Positions 8,463 to 18,391 of a stretch of DNA of 64,000 bases are shown here, piece after piece. The DNA lies in the NCBI GenBank assembly GCA_025353725.1, contig JANXOF010000065.1, positions 158,963-222,962 on the forward strand, read 5' to 3'. Origin of the DNA: Polyangiaceae bacterium. GTDB taxonomy: Bacteria; Myxococcota_A; Polyangia; Polyangiales; Polyangiaceae. A program made the translations under genes and the position numbers. Positions within the stretch are counted from its first letter, which is position 1. The number at the start of each line of letters is the position of its first letter. The notes beneath the pieces were generated by a model, which worked only from the letters and a program-made list of their open reading frames with translations, made no database searches and was not told the origin of the DNA.

Positions 8463-9940
8463 CGTCGCGCGTCGACCGACGCGTTGCCTGACACGCTTCC
8501 TGGAAGAGCGAGCCGCGCGTCCGCGGAAGTTTCGACAAGACGAGCCACTGTACGGGCGAGTGTCAGCACTTCGTGGTCGCGGATCGGCGTGACGGTTCCT
8601 CCGCTGCGCTGCGAAACAAGCATCGACTCAACGCTTACCATGCGGAGCAGCACGCGGCGCAACGTGACCATGCCTTCACTGTCCAAAAGCCCGCGGCGCG
8701 AAACTTCTGCGAGGAGGTCGTTGGGCCCTGGCACGACGGCAAGCCCGAGCTGCGACGCGAGTTGTTCTTCGAGCGCGCTCTTCAGTTCCAGGACGGCCAG
8801 TAAGCGAGGCGTTTCCCGCGCTGCAAGGACTGCTGCGTGGCCTGCGATGCCGCCTTGAGCCACCGTCGGAAGGCTTCGGACAAAGCGCGGCGTGATGGGC
8901 TTGTGGAGTCGCCCGGCCCGCAGGCCCACCCAAACGAGGAGGCCGAGCCCAAGGATGCAAGCGAACACGTACGCGAGAGTGGGGGAGACACCCTCTCGTT
9001 TTGTCGCGTCCAAAGCGTCCCGCAGCTGCCTTATCGCATCGGTCAAGGCAGAGGAGTTGCCGCCGAACGCCCCCCTTTGTTTTATGTCTCCCGCCGCGAT
9101 GAAAAGTCTTCCACCACCCTTGCTCGACGCGTCGCGTTCGACCGTGTAGCGAATCACGCCACGAGCAAACGCTTGATTGCCGCCGTAGCGCAACATGGAG
9201 TTCATGACGATCGACGGATCGCCTACCGAAAGAAGTCGACCTTCGCCGACGGCACCGGCCACCGCTACGGCGATCTCTCCTTCGGCGTGACCTAAGCCGT
9301 CGGTGCCACCCCGAATCTTGAGCACCGGCGACAGGTCGGGATGCGCGAGCCCGGTCGGGTGATTCGTGACGACGCGCGTGACGTCTTTCACGACGGGGTG
9401 TGCGCTTGCCGGCTCCGCGAGCGCGAACTGGGGATTCCCGCGGAGGAACTCAACGGGATGCGCGGGAATCGGAACGCGACTCATGGCGAAGTGCCAAAGC
9501 AGCGCGTCGCCGCGGCCGAAGTCATCGAACAGGGTGACGCGGCCTCCCGCGCGCATGAATTTCGACAGCTCCTCGACATCGAGGTTCGTCTCGGGATGAA
9601 GGAGAAGGAGGCCGTCCTCAGGCTTGAGCTCTCGAAAGTCTATCTGCGCCGAGGCAACCACACGGTGTGAATCGAGCTCCGATCGGGCGAGACGGACCAG
9701 CTCTGCGCACCCCTCCCAATCGCTGTTCGCGAGGTCAAAAGGCGCCGCCTGACTACGCGTCACGGTGGCTTGAAGTCCAAGAAACAAGGCAAATACCGTG
9801 CATCTCCGAAGGGTTACGCCTACGAAAGCCCGTGGCCCAACAGGCGAACGCTTGACGCATGCCGTCAACCGACGGAGCCCGCATACGGCGCGACGGACGG
9901 CGCGTTGGACACGATTGTCGTGCGCGGGTTCCTTGCCCAT
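8459..9940 (-). CDS. DUF4350-like membrane protein of the MoxR operon
   Basis: First gene of the MoxR-DUF58 operon. From the ATG at 9940 the product has 493 residues: a signal/anchor (CTVFALFLGLQATVTRSQAAPFD), an extracytoplasmic domain with LLLHPETNLDVEELSKFMRAGG and VTLFDDFGRGD that resembles the DUF4350 / glutamine-amidotransferase-like fold, one central membrane helix (TLAYVFACILGLGLLVWVGL), and a cytoplasmic helical tail. This arrangement is typical of the third component beside MoxR and DUF58. No transglutaminase gene is present, unlike many such operons. The family call rests on context and pattern; I cannot run a profile search. Confidence 0.72.
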   Translation of the reverse strand: MGKEPAHDNRVQRAVRRAVCGLRRLTACVKRSPVGPRAFVGVTLRRCTVFALFLGLQATVTRSQAAPFDLANSDWEGCAELVRLARSELDSHRVVASAQIDFRELKPEDGLLLLHPETNLDVEELSKFMRAGGRVTLFDDFGRGDALLWHFAMSRVPIPAHPVEFLRGNPQFALAEPASAHPVVKDVTRVVTNHPTGLAHPDLSPVLKIRGGTDGLGHAEGEIAVAVAGAVGEGRLLSVGDPSIVMNSMLRYGGNQAFARGVIRYTVERDASSKGGGRLFIAAGDIKQRGAFGGNSSALTDAIRQLRDALDATKREGVSPTLAYVFACILGLGLLVWVGLRAGRLHKPITPRFVRSLPTVAQGGIAGHAAVLAARETPRLLAVLELKSALEEQLASQLGLAVVPGPNDLLAEVSRRGLLDSEGMVTLRRVLLRMVSVESMLVSQRSGGTVTPIRDHEVLTLARTVARLVETSADARLALPGSVSGNASVDARR

Positions 9941-10147
9941 CTGTATCTTCAAATCTATCACCGATGGCCGGCTCCACGATGAGTCGACTTACGGTGCGTG
10001 GAGCGTGGAGCGCATGGTGCGTTCCAGGCTCAACACTCCACACTTTTCGCGGCGACTTGACCCATCAGGTCGTATTGCTAGCCTCAACGGGAGAGCTGTT
10101 GGGGCTTAGCGAGTAGTGAACGTCAGCTTTCTCGTCGGGAGGAATCG

Positions 10148-10321
10148 ATGCTGCCTCCGTTTATCATTGAGCAGATCCGTCAGCGGGAAGAGCGAGAGAA
10201 AAGGCAGTACGAGCAGCCCCAGCTCGAACTCCCAATCTCGCCCTCTTCCGCGCCTCCTCCGTTGCCGCGGCGCGAGGAAAGCGAGGACGGTCAACGCGGG
10301 GTGTTCATCCTCGAGCTATAG
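10148..10321 (+). CDS. Conserved-type 57-residue small protein
   Basis: A short frame begins ATG at 10148 after the strong ribosome site GGGAGGAATCG and encodes 57 residues. The N-terminus is MLPPFIIEQIRQREERE, followed by charged RQYEQPQLELP, a Pro-rich middle and a hydrophobic end GVFILEL. I recall near-identical short proteins with a PPFIIEQI start and a V-I-E-L end in many myxobacterial genomes, with no known function. The amphipathic charged centre and the conserved ends suggest a peptide-binding or assembly role, which is speculation. It stands alone, divergent from the MoxR operon and upstream of a lipoprotein gene. Confidence 0.75.
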   Translation: MLPPFIIEQIRQREEREKRQYEQPQLELPISPSSAPPPLPRREESEDGQRGVFILEL

Positions 10322-10439
10322 GCGACCCTTTCGGTTCTCATCCTCATTGCATCGACGCCTTTTGTGCCGCTGCACCTGCGGCCGCGCTCGAGGTAACCTA
10401 TTGCGTTCCGCGGACGTCGCACACTAGGCTGCGCGCCGA

Positions 10440-12413
10440 ATGGCCAGTCGAATCGCCAAACGGTCGCTACGACGGCCCTCGCTTGAGCCTGGCGCCCCTT
10501 CCGGGGTCGCGGCTACCCCGGCTTTCGTACGCCGCATAGGGTTCGGTTTCGCCGTCGCCGTGGCCTTGCTCAATTGCTACGCGACCGGCGACGGTACGCC
10601 ACCGCCTCTACAAGATTTTTATTTCCCCGTCGGATTGCAGGTCTCCGCCGGAGGGTCCGTTCTTTACGCTGTCAATTCGGACTTCGACCTTCAGTACAAC
10701 GGCGGCACTCTCCAGTCGTACGACCTTGCGCTGATTCGTCGCCACGCGCTCGACCTGATCACCGACCCCCGCAGCCCAAACGTCCCGATTCTTGACCGTG
10801 AAAGTCTCGAGCGAGACGCGAGCGGCTGCCCCGGTCGTTCGCTCGCACCGCTCGGGGAGACGTGCGCGCCCCCCGTCCGCTCGAGCTTCTACGCGCGTGA
10901 TGCTGCGATTATCGGGGCACTCGCCACCGACCTTCTTCTCTCCGCGTCACCTTCGCGGCTCGCGACAGACGCTCCGCGACGACCGGATGAACCCTTGTCC
11001 TGCCCGACGCCCGCGAGCGGCACCGCGGCTCCCGGCTGCTTGCCTTTCGGCACACGCCGGATAGATCGACTTTTTTCACCTGTCCGAGGCAACGCTTCAC
11101 TGACCTGGGCAAGCGTCGAGCGAGACGGCCCTGAGTCTGTCGCACCAAGCGACCCGGCCGCAGCGTACGGTCCGTTCATCATCCAGTGCGGTCGCGACAG
11201 CACGGGTCGTTGCGACGGTGCTCACGCTGCGGGCTCGAACCCCGATGAACCAGGCAACACGCGGCACTTGAAGATGCCCGGCGAGCCCTTCGGCTTGGCC
11301 ATCGGCGAGGACGGCACTTCGCTCATCGTCACCCACCAAAACGAGACGAAAACAAGCCTGTTTTCGACGGGACTCGATCGTCAGCAAAGCGAGGCATCGG
11401 CGGATCCCGGAGCGTCTTCCTCGTCGGCCGGGCCAGAGCAGGCGGGCGCGCGCGATGTGGCGCCGCCGCCCTCCCTTCAATTCGTGCTCGATGGCGTTCC
11501 GTTCGGCGGAATCGGTGCGGTTGCGGTTCCTCACGATCGAGACGCGGTCCGGACGGGCCTTCCGTTTCCTCGCAACGCGTTTTTGCAGAGCAGCCGTTCC
11601 TTCCCCGAGCTCAGCTTGCTTCGTCAATATCCGGACGAATTCGGTGGCATAAGCTCGTCGCTTCGTCGACCTTTCCTCGACCGCGAGGCCGGTTATTCGG
11701 TCGCCATCGGCGCGAGCGGAAACGATTCGCGCGGCGTCGCCATCGACCCGACACCTCGTCTTTTGTGCAAATCAAAAGTGCAGCCTGCCGACGCTAGCAA
11801 AGGCCGCACGGCGTCGGACGTCGCGCGCGATGTGCTCGCGTGCGCGCGTCGACCCGCGCGTGTGTTTATGGCGAACCGTTCACCGGCTTCGCTGATCATC
11901 GGTGAGGTCGGCGGGGGCGGCCCGACGACGGCCTCGGGTCAGGCGAATGTCCCAGGTCAGGAGGCTGGCTTTGACACGTACGACCCGGATCGAATCTCAA
12001 TACAGCGGATCGTCCCTCTCTCGGCCGGGCCGACGAGAGTGTTTCTTGCGCCCGTGGTGGAACGGGACGGCGCCTACGCTCTTCGCGTTTTTGTCGTGTG
12101 TTCCGACTCGGCCACCGTCTTTGTGTACGATCCAGATGCGGGGCAGATCGAGAACGTCATTCGTGTCGGACTTGGGCCCAATGCCATGGCGTTCGACCCG
12201 TTCACGTTCGAGGACGTTGCGGTGCACGCGCAAGTTCCTCTCGACCCTCGCGAGCCAGGTCGCAATCTAAGGCGTTTTCGCTTCGCCTACGTGGCAAGCT
12301 TCACGAACTCGTTCGTGCAGCTTATCGACCTGGACAACGCTCAGGCTGACCGCGCCACGTTCGAGCGCATCGTTTTCACGCTCGGGCGCCCGGTCGCTCC
12401 GAAGGGGTCTTGA
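10440..12413 (+). CDS. Large secreted lipoprotein, function unknown
   Basis: The 657-residue product starts with a long basic region and a lipoprotein signal ending VALLNC, so it should be acylated and placed in the cell envelope. The mature part has segments reminiscent of beta-propeller blades (FPVGLQVSAGGSVLYAVNSDFDLQYN; MPGEPFGLAIGEDGTSLIVTH; SATVFVYDPDAGQIENVIRVG; FAYVASFTNSFVQLIDLDNA). These resemble YVTN-type repeats, in which a value is displayed in successive strands. No catalytic motif is visible. Its stop overlaps the start of the next gene (TGATG at 12411), which encodes a second propeller-like lipoprotein, so the two are very likely partners. Confidence 0.8.
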   Translation: MASRIAKRSLRRPSLEPGAPSGVAATPAFVRRIGFGFAVAVALLNCYATGDGTPPPLQDFYFPVGLQVSAGGSVLYAVNSDFDLQYNGGTLQSYDLALIRRHALDLITDPRSPNVPILDRESLERDASGCPGRSLAPLGETCAPPVRSSFYARDAAIIGALATDLLLSASPSRLATDAPRRPDEPLSCPTPASGTAAPGCLPFGTRRIDRLFSPVRGNASLTWASVERDGPESVAPSDPAAAYGPFIIQCGRDSTGRCDGAHAAGSNPDEPGNTRHLKMPGEPFGLAIGEDGTSLIVTHQNETKTSLFSTGLDRQQSEASADPGASSSSAGPEQAGARDVAPPPSLQFVLDGVPFGGIGAVAVPHDRDAVRTGLPFPRNAFLQSSRSFPELSLLRQYPDEFGGISSSLRRPFLDREAGYSVAIGASGNDSRGVAIDPTPRLLCKSKVQPADASKGRTASDVARDVLACARRPARVFMANRSPASLIIGEVGGGGPTTASGQANVPGQEAGFDTYDPDRISIQRIVPLSAGPTRVFLAPVVERDGAYALRVFVVCSDSATVFVYDPDAGQIENVIRVGLGPNAMAFDPFTFEDVAVHAQVPLDPREPGRNLRRFRFAYVASFTNSFVQLIDLDNAQADRATFERIVFTLGRPVAPKGS

Positions 12414-15400
12414 TGGTGTCCGTGCCCTGCTCCACCGTCGGTTTCGTTTCTCGCCTGTGGCGCATGCGTCGCGCGGCTCGGTGCACGGTCGCCTTCGCGA
12501 CCGTCCCGGTCGTCGTTTCGATGGCCGCCTCCGGCGCGTTCTTGGCGTGTTCGCAGACCCCGACGAGCGTTCCAGTGCGGACATTCGAGCGTGCGCAACG
12601 GATGGATGTAGCCTGCGTCCAGCTCTACGACGCCGTGCCCAACGGGTTTCTCGAGGCTCGTGAGCCACTCGGGAGACCACAAGGCGAGTGCGCTCCCGTG
12701 GCCCCGACGCTGGCGGGCGGCTCGTTTCAGAAGCAACTCTTCGCTCTCGTGACCCAAACGACGCGCGGCGAGCTCGCCGTCGTTGACCTGTCGGCGGGGA
12801 CGCTCGTCGACCAAAGCCGCGCGATTCCCGGGGTCAACTTTATTCCTGTGGGCGCGCTCCCGACCGACATTGCCACGGCGCCGGATGGGAAAATGGTGTT
12901 CGTGAGCTCTGCGGAGACGAACAAGCCCGCGATTTACGGGATCCCAACGCGCCGCATCCTTGGCGACACAGACGGTTTCCCGCACGATTCCGAGCCCGCA
13001 TCGCTCGCCTCGTGGCCCGTCTGTGCGCTGCCCCAAAACCCCGGATCCATCACGATCGTCCCGCGATCCAGTACGGCCGTGACCGGCGGCACAAGCGGGT
13101 CGTCGAACGCCGACCCGCCGGATTACGAAATCGTCGTCGTGCTCCCGGGGGACCGTCGTCACTCGGCGAAGGTTGTTGCGCTCGACCCGCGGCCCTTCGT
13201 GCGCGGCGGGCTACGACGCAAAGACGGCCAACCTGACTACGGCAGCGACACGTCTGTTTCCGTCGGACCGGTCCTACAGCCGGGATCCCTCGCAGAGTGT
13301 CCGATCCTGTCGGCCGTCGAACTTGAAGGTGCGGAGGGGGTACCGACGTCGTTCGTGCCAGGCCAACGCTGGGACCGGGGCGTTCCGTATGTCGACGGTG
13401 GCGTTGACCTCTCGTGCAGCCGCCCGGCGAGCGCGGCGCGCTGTGCCGCTGCCCCCTGTTGCGGCGCCGAGGGTGGCTTGGAAACGGGTGAGGCGCCTGA
13501 CGGCGGTGCGTGCGCGCCCGCCTTGGACTCCGGTCTCGACGAAGAGGCCAAACGTGACGCAGGCTCGGTCCCGTTTGAGCTCGGTCCGCTTGACCCGCCG
13601 CGGCTCGTCTCGGTCGTCCGTGATGAGCAGACGCTCTACATCGCGGACGAGGCGTTGCCGTTCATCCATGTGCTCGACATGTCGACACCCGGTCAGCCGC
13701 GAGAGCTTCCGCCACTGCTTGCGACCAGCGTGACGGACCCGGGTCGTCGCGTGAAGGTTCAGTCGCTCGCAATTTCGCCGCCAACGCGCGATTATAAGCG
13801 CTTTCTTTACGCGGTTGACCAGAGCGACGGCTCGATCATGGTCTATGACGTCAGCGCTCCGAATCTGGAGACGCGCGCACGCACGCCCGAACGGCGTCCT
13901 TTTCCGGAGCTTAATCCGTTTCAGCCGTCTGACCGAATTGCGTTCAATTCGCCCGTCGTAGCCATTGCCTTTGCGCGGCACGATGTACCGCTTACCAAGG
14001 TGAACGGGTCACGCCTGCCGAGTGCGGCATCGGGGTTGCTTTGCAATCCGAACGCGAACGTCGACGCCAGCCCGCAAGCGGATCTCGGATTCTACTATCG
14101 CGCCGACTCCACGGACGTCGATCAGCTGATCGGCCCTCGTCGTCTACGCGGCGTCTTCGCGTTCGCCACGCTCGCGAACGGGCAGGTCATCACGATCAAT
14201 GTCGACGACTGGGACGCCCCGTGCCGTCGCCCGGTCGACATGAGTGCGGCGACCTCCGACGTTACCCCCGCGCAGCCACTCGCGTCGTCGGCGTCCGACC
14301 TCGACCCGTATCACGCGCCGATCACGGGAGCCCTATCGGTGACGAACGAGGGCTTTTTCCCGATGAGCGCTCCGCACTCACTGCGCTCCGAGGTCCTCGT
14401 GAGAGACGACGCGCGGACGGGAAATCTCCTTCCTCGCCTTCAGACAATCCCGACGGTCACGTCAAACGGAGTCCTCTTGCCGCAGACCGGCGCGGCCAAT
14501 GGAAACACGCCACGGTTGTCGTTTCCGAACCTCGCCCGTGAGGTGCCCCAAGCTCACATCGACCAAGATTGGCGGATTACGTGGGAGGGCGTCGTGCCAG
14601 GGTTCGACGGCGCGTCGGGCGTTTTTGGGTCGAACGACGACTACGCTTCGCTCGTTCTTTCCCAGCCGACCGGCCGCTTCTGCGCGAAAGGCGTCGAAGA
14701 CTGGGCGCAGGGGACCGAGCGCGCGAGCAGGATCAAGAGTGCGCTCGTCGGGAGGGGCGTGGCTCCGCCTTCGGACCTGGGCCTGATTACCGATTATGTC
14801 CAATTGACGGAAGAGATCCTTCCGGAGGGCGACCCTTATTGGGACGTCGCGCAAGCGTGTTGGGACCCCCAACTCGCGACCGGAAGTCAGCGCCAAAGTG
14901 CCTGTCAAAAGACGTTTGGCGCGGCGGCGGACCAGAACACTCAGCGCGATTTCCCCATTCTCGAGGCCTATGACGACAAGGTCGTCCTTGGGCGTTACTT
15001 CACGCGCGACCTCGCATCGCCCAATCCTAGTGGCCCAGTTGGAGCGAGCAGCCCTACGGTTCCGTCGCAGGTGGCTACAAAGCGGCGCGAGGTCGTGTAC
15101 AAAGACCCGACCAACGCGCGCGACCTGAAGCTGGCTCAGTGCTGTTTCCATGGTCAGGCACGCTTCCGCGTGCGCACGGGGCAGCTTTGGTCTGTGGTCG
15201 GAACGGCCGTCAATGGAGGTTCGGGCGTGGGCTTTTTCAGCCACATGGCGGCTGACGCGGCGGGTCGCTGCGTGGCGTCCTGTGACTCACGCGAAGCTCT
15301 GCTCAACGGTCGTGCGCCGCTGTTGCCGAATGGGATTACCTCTGTCGAGCGAAACAGCGTGCTCGGCGTGCGCAACCCGATGCTCAGCTTCTTCCTCACG

Positions 15401-15631
15401 AGCGGGACGAGCGGGTCGGTTCCGCTTCGTGACACGCAGTATGCGTTCGCGACCGGCGGCCAGTTTCGAGCGCTCTCCGTGGCCATCGGCGGAGCGTCGG
15501 CTTCGGTCAACCCGCAATCGATGCGCTACATCGAAGCGCTCGGTCAAATCGCCGTAGTCGACGCGGCGTCGCAAGGACTTGTGCTGATCGATCTCCGCAC
15601 CGTGACGGTTGCGCGCGCTCCTTACTTCTGA
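12413..15631 (+). CDS. Very large secreted lipoprotein, propeller-like
   Basis: The ATG at 12413 overlaps the preceding stop. The 1072-residue product has a lipoprotein signal (VVVSMAASGAFLAC). It shares phrases with its upstream neighbour that point to YVTN-like propeller blades: GELAVVDLSAGTLVD, TDIATAPDGKMVFVSSAE, FLYAVDQSDGSIMVYDVSAP and, at the C-terminus, VVDAASQGLVLIDLRT. A cysteine-rich insert lies near residues 340-365 (CSRPASAARCAAAPCCG), and another cysteine pair occurs near the C-terminus. I do not recognise a named family. The two genes probably form a surface complex; no enzyme activity can be read from the sequence. Confidence 0.82.
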   Translation: MVSVPCSTVGFVSRLWRMRRAARCTVAFATVPVVVSMAASGAFLACSQTPTSVPVRTFERAQRMDVACVQLYDAVPNGFLEAREPLGRPQGECAPVAPTLAGGSFQKQLFALVTQTTRGELAVVDLSAGTLVDQSRAIPGVNFIPVGALPTDIATAPDGKMVFVSSAETNKPAIYGIPTRRILGDTDGFPHDSEPASLASWPVCALPQNPGSITIVPRSSTAVTGGTSGSSNADPPDYEIVVVLPGDRRHSAKVVALDPRPFVRGGLRRKDGQPDYGSDTSVSVGPVLQPGSLAECPILSAVELEGAEGVPTSFVPGQRWDRGVPYVDGGVDLSCSRPASAARCAAAPCCGAEGGLETGEAPDGGACAPALDSGLDEEAKRDAGSVPFELGPLDPPRLVSVVRDEQTLYIADEALPFIHVLDMSTPGQPRELPPLLATSVTDPGRRVKVQSLAISPPTRDYKRFLYAVDQSDGSIMVYDVSAPNLETRARTPERRPFPELNPFQPSDRIAFNSPVVAIAFARHDVPLTKVNGSRLPSAASGLLCNPNANVDASPQADLGFYYRADSTDVDQLIGPRRLRGVFAFATLANGQVITINVDDWDAPCRRPVDMSAATSDVTPAQPLASSASDLDPYHAPITGALSVTNEGFFPMSAPHSLRSEVLVRDDARTGNLLPRLQTIPTVTSNGVLLPQTGAANGNTPRLSFPNLAREVPQAHIDQDWRITWEGVVPGFDGASGVFGSNDDYASLVLSQPTGRFCAKGVEDWAQGTERASRIKSALVGRGVAPPSDLGLITDYVQLTEEILPEGDPYWDVAQACWDPQLATGSQRQSACQKTFGAAADQNTQRDFPILEAYDDKVVLGRYFTRDLASPNPSGPVGASSPTVPSQVATKRREVVYKDPTNARDLKLAQCCFHGQARFRVRTGQLWSVVGTAVNGGSGVGFFSHMAADAAGRCVASCDSREALLNGRAPLLPNGITSVERNSVLGVRNPMLSFFLTSGTSGSVPLRDTQYAFATGGQFRALSVAIGGASASVNPQSMRYIEALGQIAVVDAASQGLVLIDLRTVTVARAPYF

Positions 15632-15643
15632 CAGACCGCAGCC

Positions 15644-18391
15644 GTGGCAAAGGCAACGGGAGCAGAAACGCCGGTGATGCGGCAGTACCTTGCCGCCAAA
15701 GCCGCTCACCCTGACGCTCTTCTGTTCTTCAGGATGGGCGACTTCTACGAGCTCTTCTTCAATGATGCGGTCGTCGCCGCGACGGCGCTCGACCTGACGC
15801 TGACGAGTCGAAACAAAGGCGCCGAAGACCCGATCCCGATGGCGGGCGTGCCTCATCATGCGGGTGCCGGGTACGTGCAGCGCCTTCTCGATCAGGGCTT
15901 TAAAGTAGCCGTTTGCGAGCAGATGGCCGACCCGGCAACCGTAAAGGGCATTGTCCCCCGCGAGGTCGTGCGCGTGGCGACGCCGTCGATTGCGTACGAC
16001 GACGCTGGACTCGACGCGCGTACGAACTTGTTTCTCGTAGCGGTCGATGTCGACGCCGCGACGGGCCGCGTGGGCGTCGCCGCGCTGGACTTTTCGACCG
16101 GTGAGCTCTGCGCGTGCGACGCGGACAGCGAGGCGTCGGCGCTCTCTGAAGTCGTCCGACTCGACCCACGCGAGGTGTTGGGCGGTAGCTTCGCGGGGTC
16201 GATGCTCGAGGCCATTCGCGTCGCGTTGCCACGCGTTGCCGTGCGCCTCATCGAGACCGCCACGCTTGATGCGGTGAGCGCACGGGCGTCGCTCGATGAT
16301 GCTCTGGGTGCGGGCGAAGCGCGTCGCAGCGGCGCGAGTGATCTCGCCCTTGTTGCCGCGTCGCGTTGCATCGCCCTCGCGCGTGAGTGCGAGCCTGGGC
16401 GCAAGCTTCCGATAACGAGGCTCGTGACCTACGAACTCGGTGAAACGCTGGTCCTCGACGACGCGGCGCAGCGCCATCTCGAGCTCGTACGAACGATAGA
16501 CGGCGAAAGTGGCCGCGGCGCAGGCTCTCTTCTTTCGCAGATTGACATGACGCGTACGTCGCCTGGCGCGCGTTTGCTCCGCCGCCGTTTGCTCGCGCCG
16601 CGCACGGACGTCGCGGAGATCCGTCGCCGCCTCGACGGCGTAGAGCTGTTCGTGACGCAGCCGGGCCTGCGGGCCGAGGTTCGTGCGCGTCTCGACCGCG
16701 TGTCCGATCTGGAGCGACTCTCCGTGAAGCTCGCCGTCGATCGCGTGGGCCCGCGCGAGCTCCTCGCGCTTCGTACCTCGCTCGCTGAACTTCCGGGTCT
16801 CGACGCCGCCCTCGCGACCTGTCGTGATCCGGGTGTGAGATCCTCGATGGAGCTGCCGGAGTGCCTCGCCGGCGCGTCTGCGGGAGCTGAACTCCTCGAC
16901 CGCGCCGAGGACATCCATGCGCACCTCAAAGCGGCGCTCGTCGATGACCCTCCCGTGCGTGCGGCCGATGGCGGCGTGTTTCGCGACGGGTTCGACCCCG
17001 AGCTCGACGAGGCCCGAACGCTCACCCGCGACGGCCAGCGGTTCATCGTCGAGCTCGAGGGAAGACTACGCGAAGAGGCGCAGATCCCAAGTCTAAAATT
17101 GCGCTATACACGTGTCTTCGGGTGGTATGTCGAAGTGACGCGTACGCACCTGGCAAAAGCACCCGCGACCTGGCGCCGGAAGCAAACGATAGCGGCGGGG
17201 GAGCGCTTCACGTGCGATGAGCTCGACGCTCTCGCGGACAAGCTCGCGCACGCCGAAGAACGGCTTGCGTCACGGGAGGCCGAGCTGTTCACGGCGCTCG
17301 TCAAGACGCTTGCGGAGTACACGGGTCGCCTGCGCGACGTTGCGTCAAAGCTCGCGATGCTCGACGTGGCAAGCGCTCTCGCCGAACTCGCCCACCGCGA
17401 CGACTACACGCGTCCCGACGTGGATAACTCCAGCGAGCTTATTCTCGAAGACGCGCGGCACCCCGTGGTGGAGCGCCTTGCTGCGGCGGGTCGCTTCGTG
17501 CCGAACGACGTGGCTCTCGACGCCAGCACGGAGGTGCCTGGCACCACCGCGGCGCGCCTATGGATCGTCACGGGTCCGAATATGGCTGGAAAGTCCACGT
17601 TTATGCGTCAGGTAGCGCTCGCCGTCGTGCTCGCCCAAACCGGATCGTTCGTCCCGGCTCGTCGCGCGAAAATCGGCGTCGTCGACCGCGTGCTGACGCG
17701 CGTAGGCGCGAGCGACAACCTCGCGCGCGGCGAGAGCACGTTCATGGTGGAGATGAAGGAAACCGCGACGATTATGCGAAGGGCGACGCGTCGGTCGCTC
17801 GTCATTCTCGACGAAATCGGTCGCGGTACGAGCACGTACGACGGGCTCTCGATCGCCTGGGCCGTGGCCGAGCACCTCCACGATGTGGTGGGGTGTCGTG
17901 CGCTTTTCGCGACGCACTACCACGAACTTACCGACCTCGCCTCGACCTGTACAGGAGCCGCAAACTACAGCGTAAGTGCGCGCGAGCACGAGGGCACCAT
18001 CGTGTTCTTTCACAAGGTGCAGCGCGGGGCGGCCTCGCAAAGCTACGGCGTCGCGTGCGCGAAGCTCGCCGGGGTTCCCGAGCCCGTCCTCGTGCGCGCG
18101 CGCGAAATTCTCGTATCGCTCGAACGAGGGTCAGCTTCAAAGGCGAGCATCGAAAAGCCCGCCCGCACCAAACGCGTTCCGCAGCTTGCCCTTTTTGACG
18201 GCGGCGTCGCGGCGTGTGAACAGCGTGCGGCTCTCGTTCCCCGCGAACCCGTCGAACGGCCTTTGGAGGTGGCACCGAAGGCCGTCGATGCCGCCGTCGC
18301 GCTTCTTCGCGGACTCGACCTCAATCGCATGACGCCTCTCGAGGCGCTCACGACACTGGTGAAACTTCAGGGACTCGCCGAGCCGGCGTGA
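15644..18391 (+). CDS. mutS: DNA mismatch repair protein MutS
   Basis: This 915-residue MutS recognises mismatched DNA and recruits MutL. The mismatch-binding domain has the Phe-x-Glu motif in GDFYELFFNDA near residue 30. The ATPase domain has Walker A GPNMAGKSTFM near residue 645, Walker B with signature LVILDEIGRGTSTYDG near 718, and the conserved FATHYHELTDL. The start is GTG at 15644, thirteen bases after the lipoprotein stop; the residues AKATGAETPVMRQYLAAK that follow match the expected N-terminus. It overlaps the transporter gene downstream by four bases. Length is normal. Confidence 0.97.
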   Translation: MAKATGAETPVMRQYLAAKAAHPDALLFFRMGDFYELFFNDAVVAATALDLTLTSRNKGAEDPIPMAGVPHHAGAGYVQRLLDQGFKVAVCEQMADPATVKGIVPREVVRVATPSIAYDDAGLDARTNLFLVAVDVDAATGRVGVAALDFSTGELCACDADSEASALSEVVRLDPREVLGGSFAGSMLEAIRVALPRVAVRLIETATLDAVSARASLDDALGAGEARRSGASDLALVAASRCIALARECEPGRKLPITRLVTYELGETLVLDDAAQRHLELVRTIDGESGRGAGSLLSQIDMTRTSPGARLLRRRLLAPRTDVAEIRRRLDGVELFVTQPGLRAEVRARLDRVSDLERLSVKLAVDRVGPRELLALRTSLAELPGLDAALATCRDPGVRSSMELPECLAGASAGAELLDRAEDIHAHLKAALVDDPPVRAADGGVFRDGFDPELDEARTLTRDGQRFIVELEGRLREEAQIPSLKLRYTRVFGWYVEVTRTHLAKAPATWRRKQTIAAGERFTCDELDALADKLAHAEERLASREAELFTALVKTLAEYTGRLRDVASKLAMLDVASALAELAHRDDYTRPDVDNSSELILEDARHPVVERLAAAGRFVPNDVALDASTEVPGTTAARLWIVTGPNMAGKSTFMRQVALAVVLAQTGSFVPARRAKIGVVDRVLTRVGASDNLARGESTFMVEMKETATIMRRATRRSLVILDEIGRGTSTYDGLSIAWAVAEHLHDVVGCRALFATHYHELTDLASTCTGAANYSVSAREHEGTIVFFHKVQRGAASQSYGVACAKLAGVPEPVLVRAREILVSLERGSASKASIEKPARTKRVPQLALFDGGVAACEQRAALVPREPVERPLEVAPKAVDAAVALLRGLDLNRMTPLEALTTLVKLQGLAEPA

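Noticed and set aside
15287..16924. 545-codon minus-strand open frame
   Set aside because: It is antisense to mutS and the end of the lipoprotein gene, very rich in Arg/His/Glu, and shows no family features; long antisense frames are expected in GC-rich DNA.
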